Assembly: GCA_019918135.1 (NCBI GenBank)
Contig: WBZZ01006013.1
Span: 23,501 to 87,500, forward strand
From: Paulinella micropora
Taxonomy: Eukaryota; Cercozoa; Imbricatea; Euglyphida; Paulinellidae
DNA length: 64,000 bases
Reading direction: 5' to 3'
Position numbers and translations under genes: made by a program. This document shows, piece after piece, positions 7,280 through 14,969 of the stretch. The notes under the pieces were generated by a model. The model did not search any database. It was given only the letters and a program-made list of their open reading frames with translations, and was not told where the DNA came from. Positions within the stretch are counted from its first letter, which is position 1. Each line of letters begins with the position of its first letter.

Positions 7280-8525
7280 TCAATGGTCTTCTATAAAATT
7301 AGCGATAATATTGACATTTCCACCATTATTAGTAGTAGAAACCGATTTCTGTGTAAAAGTTAATACATCACTTGGAGACAGATAAATATCATAATTTCTT
7401 AGATTGATTTGTTGCGTTGAATTAGCATTAACATATATTTTAAAAATCGTCGTTCCGTTGGCGATAGCACTCGCTGTTGTGTCGGTATCAACTATTGAAT
7501 ATTTCGTATCTACATCCGCATACACTGCTCCAGTTAATGTTCCATTAATCACCATTCGCACTATATTCGTTTTTGAGTCTTCATTACTAATGTTTATTAA
7601 TGATGGATACACTAATGAATAATTGTCTAAGTTAGCACCACCGCTATCATATTTTGCATTATTTCTTATACTCAATATCGGTCTTTCTGTAGTGTGGGCG
7701 ACTTCAGCACCCTTAATTGAATTCGTTATACTTGTATTAATAGTATTAGAACCCTCAATGAATAAACTAGCACTCGCTGTTTTAAGAATTTGTATTCCAG
7801 TCTTTGCATCATTTTTCATTACTGCTGTAAAGGGTAATGTAGTATTTCGTAGGCTTACACCATTATTGGCATTCGCATACTCAATCATATGAACTAATTG
7901 AAATAATCCTGTTATGGGATTTTCAATATAAAACTTAATAGCACCAAACCCAAGATACTGAAATTGAATTTGAAATACATTTCCTTTGCTCCAATCTAAG
8001 TCTGGCATAGCAAAATTTCCATCGCATGGGTCGTCCCAGTCTTTTTGGTCTATATAATCTACGAGATTGCCGCAACAATGCGCAATATTCATTCCCGCTT
8101 TATCTTTGTAAAAGTAAAATCCATCATTAAGGTCATTTCCTATTCCAATATATGAATAGTAATCTTTTGTGTCGTCTGTTGTCCATAAGGCAGTAAAGCG
8201 AGCAAGGACACCAGTTCCAGTTCTATATTTTATTCTCCTTTTACTTACTAATCTAGCATCAGCCGTGGCGTCAGCTGTAGTTTTCAATTCAGCCATATTA
8301 TTCAAAAATGACACAGATGCTTTTGTTTCCGTTTTTGTCCATACCCTTGTATTAATGGTATATGGAAAGATTTCCTGTAAAACTGGTGTTAATTGAGCAG
8401 TCGTTGCTTCGCGAAAAAGCGGTTTTTGAATTATTTGTTTCAATATTACCATCGTATCCAACACTGACATTTATAAATTCTCCGTCTGGATTTTGTGCGA
8501 CTAAATTTCTCTGGTGTGTAGTCAT
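7280..8525 (-). CDS. Virion surface protein, split by an apparent +1 frameshift
   Basis: The larger frame (7280-8470) contains a beta-rich domain with LARFTALWTTDD, IGIGNDLNDGFYFYKD and LGFGAIKFYIENP, a pattern I associate with large beta-sandwich surface or tail proteins of phages and giant viruses. A short frame (8352-8525, 57 codons) begins at ATG 8525 with MTTHQRNLVAQNPDGEFINV, which looks like the usual N-terminus of such proteins, and runs into a stop while the larger frame is already open. A +1 shift in the overlap, most simply at the five T residues near 8417, would link them. Promoter-like TTTTTTTGATAATATA upstream of ATG 8525 is shared with the protease gene, supporting this start. 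The break may be mutation or programmed shifting. Confidence 0.7.
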
Positions 8526-8580
8526 TGTAGGTCTATATTATCAAAAAAATAAATTAACTATCAAAATTAATAATTACCTC

Positions 8581-10044
8581 TTAACTAATAGAAATCATAT
8601 TAGCCTTAACCTGAACCTCCCGCTGAGTGATTGCTACACTTACATGCTGATGAGCATTATTCTGTGTAGTGCTAATGAACTCCCATCGTCTCTCATTTGA
8701 AAGGTCAAGCCCGCTAAATTCATTTTGGTCTTTGCTCCACAGCGGGCGGGTATTATCCCAAGTATCAACCCAGAACCAGTTGTATTGATACACATTTGAA
8801 TTCATCAAAACAGAACCTTCAAGCTTTGGTTTCAAGCACATATAATCTTCATAACTAGCGGGATATATTTCAAATTCCTGAAGTCGTGCCCCGTCAAGTG
8901 TGGTGTGGAAACTGGTAGTCTTAGCGGTTGCTCTGTTATCAATATCATAAGCAGTATTCTTGTTTTCAGTGTTGTGGAAGAGTGTGTGATAAATTTTCTT
9001 CAATCGTTTTCCGTGTCCTCTATCAAAGCGGAGAATAATGTTTTGTGTAGTGGATTGAGCAATGGAATTTTTATAAACATAAGGATAATCAATATTAAAA
9101 CTCATACCTTCAGCACTCGCCACCTTTTGTTGAATTGATTGAATGACATCGGGATTAGTCTCAACCGCAAGGAACAAGTTAAGATTAGAAATACTTACAT
9201 TACCAGCGGCAGCAACAAGCACTCCTCCACCCGTTGACAAAGCAGCGTTATTGTAATAATAAATTTTAGGGGTCTGTTGCCACACAATCCGCATATTCAA
9301 AATCTCAGGAAACATAATAGTCTTATCTAGGGCGAAAATAGTATTGTAAAGCATACCCATATTAATCTTAACACTGATAGAAGGCTCAGCGGAGGTGATA
9401 GCACCAGCCGAGAAATACTTAGGCTCGTTGTAAGCGACATCAACGACAGAGATCGCACCCGTTCCATCAGCCAAGGCTAAATCATCGTGTCGGCGAGCAT
9501 TTGTAGGAGGTTCTGGAAACATCGCCAAAGTTCTAGCTGCTACATTATCTGCTCCATCAGTCATGGCTCGAAAGTTTGTTCTAGTTGCTGTGGTTAGTGA
9601 AACATCAATTTTATTATTGGCATTACACTTTTGAAGCATACATCCCGAACCACTTCCATTATCGTGGTTTTCAAGTGTCAGAAAGTCCTTCATAGAAGTT
9701 TCAGCCTTCCAAACAATTTTGGTAAAATTACCAACTTCATTTACATCGCACAGATAAACACCGCTACGGGTTTGAAGTTGAATTTGTCTAATAGGAGCCA
9801 GACAATCCATATAGCATTTGTTATAGTTCGCCGCAGTTGCTGGTGGGGCATAAGTAAAACTCAAGACAGAGCGGGCTAAGTTAAATGGTCTGCTGATAAG
9901 GTCAAAGTTGCTTTCTTGTCCTCCTGCGGTAGTAATAGTAATAGCTCCAGCACCTTCTCGCGGAGTTAGTTTATTCAAACGATAAGAAGCACTGATGTAG
10001 TCAGTTCTAGAAAAGTCTAGTTCGCCTCCGTGTTGAGTTGGCAT
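8581..10044 (-). CDS. mcp: Major capsid protein (double jelly-roll type)
   Basis: 487 aa from ATG 10044 (MPTQHGGELDF); the frame continues upstream only with a TTG. Features of PLV major capsid proteins are the start DFSRTDYISASYRLN, a middle jelly-roll stretch with INMGMLYNTIFALDK, and a C-terminal YQYNWFWVDTWDN region followed by VSVAITQREVQVKANMISIS. It forms the pseudo-hexameric capsomers. A Gly-Gly close to the N-terminus (QHGG) could be a site for the adenain-like protease. Start of the virion gene block that reads leftward; the penton-like gene lies just upstream. The duplicate copy keeps only its first 126 codons. Confidence 0.85.
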   Translation of the reverse strand: MPTQHGGELDFSRTDYISASYRLNKLTPREGAGAITITTAGGQESNFDLISRPFNLARSVLSFTYAPPATAANYNKCYMDCLAPIRQIQLQTRSGVYLCDVNEVGNFTKIVWKAETSMKDFLTLENHDNGSGSGCMLQKCNANNKIDVSLTTATRTNFRAMTDGADNVAARTLAMFPEPPTNARRHDDLALADGTGAISVVDVAYNEPKYFSAGAITSAEPSISVKINMGMLYNTIFALDKTIMFPEILNMRIVWQQTPKIYYYNNAALSTGGGVLVAAAGNVSISNLNLFLAVETNPDVIQSIQQKVASAEGMSFNIDYPYVYKNSIAQSTTQNIILRFDRGHGKRLKKIYHTLFHNTENKNTAYDIDNRATAKTTSFHTTLDGARLQEFEIYPASYEDYMCLKPKLEGSVLMNSNVYQYNWFWVDTWDNTRPLWSKDQNEFSGLDLSNERRWEFISTTQNNAHQHVSVAITQREVQVKANMISIS

Positions 10045-10133
10045 TTTGTTTTCAGTTTTTTGGCAGTCGTGTAAGTTGTTTAATACACAAATATATTCAT
10101 AGAAAAAAAATAATAAAATCAAAAATTAATTCA

Positions 10134-10943
10134 TCAAAATTTTAACAAATTGAAGAATGATGTAAATAAATTAAAATAATTAGTTTCTCTGTAAATCAAC
10201 AATGTCATAACGATACCCAAACCATTAAGATTTATAGCCTGATCGTTTTCGTCTGTAAGATAAAACCTAAATACATTATTTGAACTGGTTGATAATTTCT
10301 TACCATACTCTGACCCACTTCCGTCGTATATAACGGCTCCAAATGGAATTTCGTTGGCAGTGTATATTTCTTGTAGCACGTGATTATCTCCTTCACCCAC
10401 TAAGTCAGATTGAAGGTATAAAGTTTTTTCACCAGTTAGAATAATTACATTTGGCGATTTAATTAAATCATTAGCAAAGAAATATGTTGAATTTCTATCA
10501 AAACCCATTACCTCGTGAATGCGTGTGTCGCTATCAAATATAAATCGCGGTTGAATACCTCCGTTATTTGAAACACTGAATGTTAATTTGCCATCTTCTG
10601 GTTCTATGTTGGTATTATTACTGGATACAACATAAGTATAATTATTTGGGCTGTCTGCGGTTAGCACCTCCGACAACTTATTTTTTAGATTGTTCATTGT
10701 GTAGTTTCCCTCAGGTATCGTAATTAAAGCCTCATACCCGTCTTCGCTAAGAGTAAAGGTATTATATGGTGAAGCCACAGAGTAATACGACTTTGGAATG
10801 TAAATGTGTAATATTTTACAATGTGTGGGATTGTCTAGTGATTTTAAGTTTAATTCGTGTGTAAAGTCGCTGTCTGAGCCTGTTATTCGGTTTTTGCTAT
10901 TTATGTAATAGATACCACTTGACCTGCCCCCTTTGTAATCCAT
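10134..10943 (-). CDS. Minor capsid (penton-like) protein
   Basis: 269 aa. The N-terminal pattern YINSKNRITGSDSDFTHELNL, then KILHIYIPKSYYSV, a YNTFTLSEDGYEALITIPEG hairpin region and GNYTMNNLKNKLSEVL is typical of the penton/minor capsid protein of PLVs and virophages, a single jelly roll occupying capsid vertices. A strand-rich C-terminus (AVIYDGSGSEYG, FRFYLTDEND) completes it. A KGG near the N-terminus may be a protease site. Upstream lies the hairpin cluster 10960-11085, downstream the major capsid gene. Confidence 0.85.
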   Translation of the reverse strand: MDYKGGRSSGIYYINSKNRITGSDSDFTHELNLKSLDNPTHCKILHIYIPKSYYSVASPYNTFTLSEDGYEALITIPEGNYTMNNLKNKLSEVLTADSPNNYTYVVSSNNTNIEPEDGKLTFSVSNNGGIQPRFIFDSDTRIHEVMGFDRNSTYFFANDLIKSPNVIILTGEKTLYLQSDLVGEGDNHVLQEIYTANEIPFGAVIYDGSGSEYGKKLSTSSNNVFRFYLTDENDQAINLNGLGIVMTLLIYRETNYFNLFTSFFNLLKF

Positions 10944-10959
10944 TGTTATATTATAGATA

Positions 10960-11085
10960 GTTTAGAATTGCGCCTCTATCTTGCTAATCGCAAGATTCTC
11001 GCTATATTCTAAACCATCGTTTTTTATTTAGGAAAAAATTAATCGGTTTTCGATGGTTATCAAATATCTCAAACAAGTTTGAGAT
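10960..11085. repeat. Cluster of hairpins between penton-like and protease genes
   Basis: GTTTAGAAT/ATTCTAAAC (10960-10968 with 11006-11014) encloses ATCTTGC/GCAAGAT (10978-10984 with 10990-10996). AACCATCG/CGATGGTT (11012-11019 with 11051-11058) follows, then the palindrome ATCTCAAACAAGTTTGAGAT (11066-11085). The 189-bp gap is upstream of the penton-like start and downstream of the protease stop, so it could end one transcript and start the next. Confidence 0.7.
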
Positions 11086-11132
11086 TACGAGAATGAGTGA
11101 AACGAATGAGAGTGTGGATTTACGAATATCTT

Positions 11133-12800
11133 TTAGATAAAAGTGTCGAAACCATATCCATTCTGTGCTTTCAACTTTTCCGCTTCTTCTTCCTTTAGGT
11201 CTGTATATCCGCTAGCAAACTTAAAGCGATTACCTTTCGCTCGTTCCATTAAAAACCTCATTGAGTGCCATCCACAAGTTGAGGAAGTATCACTCTGCTC
11301 TTTTACTTGATCGACCTTCATAAGCAGGTATGTGCTTGGATGGCTTTTGTCAATTAGTTGTTTCATTTGTTGTTGAAAGTCTTCCGTTGGTTGGTAAAGC
11401 GCTAATGGGTCATACACTTCAACACTTCTGTCTTTATCCAGACTTACCCATATAGCAATCCAATGAGACCCCGCTTGTTTGTGATTATCTAAATTCATAA
11501 TAAATCCGTATCGCTTTCTTTTTTCTGGATTTAGTTTGTAGATTTCATCACTGGCTATCGCTCCGAGATACCATCCATATTTTTTCATTATGTCGTCTAT
11601 TTCATTAGTCATTAAACCGCGACCCTCTCCTTGTAATGGGACTTGCTCTTGCTGTTGCTCTGGTGTCTCCTCTTGCTGTTGTTGCTGTGGCTCCGCAGAA
11701 CTTGTGCTTGTGGGTGGTGCTACATCTGTCGGTTGTGTCTCCGCTGGTTGTGGATTTGTCATTTCAAATATAAGTTGTTTAGCATCTGGAGAATTTTCAA
11801 AACGGGGTGGGTCTATTGGCGATAGAGTGCTATTTACAGGAGTTTTTTTTTCTTCATTTTTAGCAATCATTTTTGTTGTAAATTGTTCTAGTTTATCCCA
11901 TCCATCTTCTGCCGATGATATGTTTTCAGTGATTTTTTGTGTGTATAACCATCTCTTTAAACTAGTGGCGTAGTCGTTTGAACCTTTGTTTTTTATTATA
12001 GGGATATTAATGCCTGCTTTTTTAAGGTGATTTATTATTGTATTATTTTTCATTTTTTTGACACGTTTTTTTCTCGTTTTCTCGGAGAACATTTCATCAA
12101 TAATTCTTCGTCTCTTTTCTTCTTCCAAATCTTTTTCTTGTTTATTTACTTTGTCAGTTATATCAGTTATTTTTGGGGAAGATGTAGTTGCGGTTTTCTG
12201 TGGTTTATTTGTAGTTGAAGGGGGATTCGGGTTCGCTATAATAGGCTGTGCAACTGGAGCAGTCAATAATCCCTGTCTATGTCGTTGTTCTGCCTGTAGT
12301 TCCTGAATAAGTCGTTGTTCCTTTTTCTGTTCCCTAGATTTTTCTTCCTGTCTTTCCTTAATCTCCGCAAGTTGTTTTTTATGTTCCCTATCCATTGTTT
12401 CTTTTAGTTCCTTAGCATCGGCTTGGATTTTTCTTTCTAGCCTCTTCTTCTCCTCTTCTAAATCCTCCCTTTTCTTCTTTTCCTTTTCTTCCTCGTCATG
12501 TATTAACTCATATTTCTTTTGTAAGTTGCTTTGTATCTGGTTTCGGTTCTCGTGTTCAAGACGATTGAAATCAGATTTGATTATTTTTTCTCTTGGTTTG
12601 CGACTAGCCCTTTGCGACTTTGGTTTGCTAATATATTTCATCAAAAGTTTAACGATTTGTAATGTGCTTAAATCATTTGTTTTCTTACCAAAATTAAGAT
12701 AATATTTTTTACCCTTCTGGATAATATATGGCCTCCCGCTCTTATTTCTATAAACTCGTGGTGGACGGACTTTCGCCTTCTTAGTCTTAGTTGACCCCAT
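11133..12800 (-). CDS. Adenain/Ulp1-like cysteine protease with long N-terminal extension
   Basis: 555 aa. The C-terminal about 150 residues are the protease: His446 in GSHWIAIW, Asp464 in EVYDP, a Gln near 502 and Cys509 in STCGWHSMRF form the catalytic set of adenovirus-type proteases. The N-terminus (residues 1-70) has a basic RPYIIQKGKKYYLNFGKK motif. It is followed by a long Glu/Lys/Arg coiled coil (about 85-180), a Pro/Thr linker, a second basic helix and a Gln-rich spacer (about 375-395). Such proteases mature PLV capsids by cleaving structural proteins. Upstream sequence shares TTTTTTTGATAATATA with the surface-protein gene, placed right before the ATG. An identical copy is at 25939-27606. 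Confidence 0.88.
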   Translation of the reverse strand: MGSTKTKKAKVRPPRVYRNKSGRPYIIQKGKKYYLNFGKKTNDLSTLQIVKLLMKYISKPKSQRASRKPREKIIKSDFNRLEHENRNQIQSNLQKKYELIHDEEEKEKKKREDLEEEKKRLERKIQADAKELKETMDREHKKQLAEIKERQEEKSREQKKEQRLIQELQAEQRHRQGLLTAPVAQPIIANPNPPSTTNKPQKTATTSSPKITDITDKVNKQEKDLEEEKRRRIIDEMFSEKTRKKRVKKMKNNTIINHLKKAGINIPIIKNKGSNDYATSLKRWLYTQKITENISSAEDGWDKLEQFTTKMIAKNEEKKTPVNSTLSPIDPPRFENSPDAKQLIFEMTNPQPAETQPTDVAPPTSTSSAEPQQQQQEETPEQQQEQVPLQGEGRGLMTNEIDDIMKKYGWYLGAIASDEIYKLNPEKRKRYGFIMNLDNHKQAGSHWIAIWVSLDKDRSVEVYDPLALYQPTEDFQQQMKQLIDKSHPSTYLLMKVDQVKEQSDTSSTCGWHSMRFLMERAKGNRFKFASGYTDLKEEEAEKLKAQNGYGFDTFI

Positions 12801-12844
12801 TATATTATCAAAAAAATATTTCTAATATTTGAAACAAAATATAT

Positions 12845-13153
12845 TCATCTGAACTTTACAGCCCCTCCTCGTTGCTTACCATACCCAAGTTTTGCAGCAG
12901 TAGCACTAACACTACCCGCGTAAGGCACCCCAACACTACTCAATGCCCCAGCAGTCCTAGAGATTACCTTATTATCGCGAAGGAATTTATTAACAGCCAA
13001 GGCAGTTTTTCCGACCTTAGCCCAGTTAATCTTTCCTCCCTTTTGACCACTCTTCTTCTTAGTTTTCTTTTTTCCTCCCTTCTGTGGCATTGATGGATTG
13101 TATCCGATGTTATATCCTGATGGTTGTGAAATTATCACTGGTGATACTGGCAT
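12845..13153 (-). CDS. Small basic Gly-rich virion protein candidate
   Basis: 102 aa, strongly basic. The N-terminus is Pro/Tyr-rich, followed by KGGKKKTKKKSGQKGGK, then a helix INWAKVGKTALAVNKFLRDN and a Gly/Ala/Ser C-terminus ending KQRGGAVKFR. Three Gly-Gly pairs each follow a QK or QR, resembling sites cut by adenain/Ulp1-type proteases. Charge and location between protease and ATPase genes recall the small core proteins of adenoviruses, but I cannot show homology. Role in genome condensation or as a cleaved capsid peptide is inferred. Confidence 0.65.
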   Translation of the reverse strand: MPVSPVIISQPSGYNIGYNPSMPQKGGKKKTKKKSGQKGGKINWAKVGKTALAVNKFLRDNKVISRTAGALSSVGVPYAGSVSATAAKLGYGKQRGGAVKFR

Positions 13154-13190
13154 ATATAATACAGAAAAATAATTATAAAATTATAATTTT

Positions 13191-14033
13191 TTATTTCAAA
13201 CGAAAATTAAAGTTTTTTCTTAACTCATCATCAACACTTGAAACATAAAGAAAATTAAATCTCTCCTTTGTAGCCTCGTGATACTTTTGAAGAAAATAAT
13301 CAAAATCAAAAGATAAGTCTAAGTGTTTATACACGAGTTCCATTTTATCCTGAGACTGGCTTGGAAAGATTAACAAATAATCTAACTGCTTAATGGCTTC
13401 TGGCCGTAGGTCGTTTAAATACTGACTAGACATAATCACCTTTGATTTATAGTGCCTATTCTTTTTTAACAAATCACTTACGGACTTGTCTCTTAATCCG
13501 CTCCCTAAATCATCCAAAACAAAAACAACCTCTGGAGAAATATACTTACTTGGTCGTTCTTTTGCTTCGGTAGTTTTCTTTTTTTCTTCTTTGCCAAAAT
13601 AAAGAAATTGTGGTTTCTCCATCGGTTCTTTATCTTTGATTTCGCCTTCCTGCTCTTCGTTATCTCTGTTCAGTTTGTCAAGTTCATAATCAGTGACATT
13701 TACACCATCCGATTTAAGAAAGGTATATATTGCCATTGGGTTTCCCCTGTTCTTAAAGTGCTTTACCATTGCTTTATAAATGTAGTCCTTGTGTATTGTT
13801 GAAGCAATAATGACAATACGGGTCTTTCTGTCTGTTGTCCGTTTCAGTATTTCAAAGAGTGCTGTCGTCTTCCCGCTCTTCTTTCTAGCAAGTAGAAATA
13901 TATTAGCATACGGCTCATTGAATAATTTATAACCTTTTGATTTTTTATTTCCATCGCCCTCTTGTTTTACTGGCTTCACCTTAATGCTATTAATCTTTTC
14001 CATCCTATATTCTAAGCGAGAAATTCTAGGCAT
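13191..14033 (-). CDS. Genome-packaging ATPase (FtsK/HerA, A32-like)
   Basis: 280 aa. Walker A is ARKKSGKTT at about residues 49-57, preceded by the strand PYANIFLL. Walker B is VVFVLDDLG at about 169-177, and KVIMSSQYLND near 198-208 is the sensor-like strand. An acidic insertion (about 120-160) separates A and B. The protein pumps viral DNA into preformed capsids in PLVs, virophages and giant viruses. Its start at 14033 overlaps the end of the upstream 120-aa gene by 22 bp; Met11 (14003) is an alternative start without overlap. Identical copy at 27997-28839. Confidence 0.88.
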   Translation of the reverse strand: MPRISRLEYRMEKINSIKVKPVKQEGDGNKKSKGYKLFNEPYANIFLLARKKSGKTTALFEILKRTTDRKTRIVIIASTIHKDYIYKAMVKHFKNRGNPMAIYTFLKSDGVNVTDYELDKLNRDNEEQEGEIKDKEPMEKPQFLYFGKEEKKKTTEAKERPSKYISPEVVFVLDDLGSGLRDKSVSDLLKKNRHYKSKVIMSSQYLNDLRPEAIKQLDYLLIFPSQSQDKMELVYKHLDLSFDFDYFLQKYHEATKERFNFLYVSSVDDELRKNFNFRLK

Positions 14034-14374
14034 ACAACAATTCTTCCCGCTAAATTTCCTGTATCAATATTTTCGCTGTCAGTTTCAAGGACTTTAAATG
14101 TATATTGTCCGTCTGTCCATCCGACAACACCCAAATTATAACCGAGATTTGAAATGTTTGCTGTGGTGCTGTCCGCAAATGTTCCAATAATTCCAATTCT
14201 ATCCATGTAAAGAATTCTGGTTTTTGTCTCTGTCTGGTCGTTCATATAGTGGATAAATTTTATATTCATTTTGGTTGGTGTGAATGACATTTGGATATTT
14301 TTATTAAATGTTTTGCTTCCTCCAGCAAAATCATTGCTTAGAAAAATAATCTTTTGGTATTTATAGTCAGTCAT
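14012..14374 (-). CDS. Hypothetical beta-rich 120-aa protein
   Basis: Start at ATG 14374 (MTDYKYQKIIFL); a frame to 14410 has no ATG. The sequence alternates hydrophobic and polar residues and has Gly/Asn turns (GIIGTFADST, NLGYNLGVVGWTDGQY), suggesting a small beta-sandwich. It overlaps the ATPase start, implying cotranscription with the virion genes. A minor capsid or cement role is plausible from context, but no family is recognised. Confidence 0.6.
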   Translation of the reverse strand: MTDYKYQKIIFLSNDFAGGSKTFNKNIQMSFTPTKMNIKFIHYMNDQTETKTRILYMDRIGIIGTFADSTTANISNLGYNLGVVGWTDGQYTFKVLETDSENIDTGNLAGRIVVCLEFLA

Positions 14375-14465
14375 GATTATATTACTGATGATAAACTTTT
14401 TAATAATCAAAATATTTTCGCGGACGGCATGCGACTTTTACTCACGGATAAGCGAAAAAAAGAAT

Positions 14466-14621
14466 ATGAGTTGTGTTTATTGTATTCAAAAAGGTATAGA
14501 TACTAAATTTAAATGTGTGTATAAGCCAATGTCAGATTGGTGTATTAGTTTTGATGAAGCCATTCCTTTAATGTGCTCAAATGATGATATGTGGTATATG
14601 ACACATATATATGAATGTTAA
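14466..14621 (+). CDS. Tiny Cys-rich protein (51 aa)
   Basis: ATG 14466 to TAA 14621. Six Cys in 51 residues, with CVYC near the start, FKCVYKPMSDWC in the middle and C at the end. It is rightward inside the leftward virion block and its 3' end overlaps the membrane-protein gene by 45 bp. The longer frame to 14373 has a leader of unlikely composition overlapping the neighbour's start. The CxxC could bind metal. The identical copy at 29272-29427 adds no evolutionary evidence because the duplication is so recent. Confidence 0.35.
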   Translation: MSCVYCIQKGIDTKFKCVYKPMSDWCISFDEAIPLMCSNDDMWYMTHIYEC

Positions 14622-14969
14622 TTTCTTTGAAGAAGGTGATGGAAGGCATATCCCAATCAAAAGTGTTAGGATTCCGACATAAGTATTAGCAACCTCGCAC
14701 GGCAAGTTCTTTTCAGATAGCCTTACGATACAAAGGGTTTTAATGGAGATAATGATACCCATTTGAAATAAGTATTTAATAAGTCGGCTGTCGGTTGGTC
14801 TGTTTTTTATACAACAACAATTCCAGTTATCTTCCAATTCGTGCTCTACTTTTTTTTCCTCAGTCTTTAGTTCTACTTCAAGAACACGAGACTTTAATTC
14901 GGGAGTTAGTTCGCCATCCATATCCATAATAGGTGGTGGTCTGTGAAGTCTGGTTGTATTATTAGCCAT
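14577..14969 (-). CDS. Two-TM virion membrane protein candidate
   Basis: 130 aa from ATG 14969. A charged N-terminal half (GELTPELKSRVLEVELKTEE) is followed by a Cys cluster (NCCCI) and two hydrophobic segments, LIKYLFQMGIIISIKTLCIV (about 64-83) and NTYVGILTLLIGICLP (about 94-110), ending in PSPSSKK. A pair of C-terminal TM helices with LLIGxxLPSP is a pattern I associate with a small conserved PLV/virophage protein. It overlaps the fibre stop by 8 bp, consistent with coupled expression. Confidence 0.65.
   Translation of the reverse strand: MANNTTRLHRPPPIMDMDGELTPELKSRVLEVELKTEEKKVEHELEDNWNCCCIKNRPTDSRLIKYLFQMGIIISIKTLCIVRLSEKNLPCEVANTYVGILTLLIGICLPSPSSKKLTFIYMCHIPHIII

Noticed and set aside
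8581-10122. Longer capsid start at 10122
   Set aside because: That start is TTG; ATG 10044 gives the natural N-terminus MPTQHGG.
11590-12306. Plus-strand frames opposite the protease gene
   Set aside because: Shadows of the charged, low-complexity minus-strand gene.
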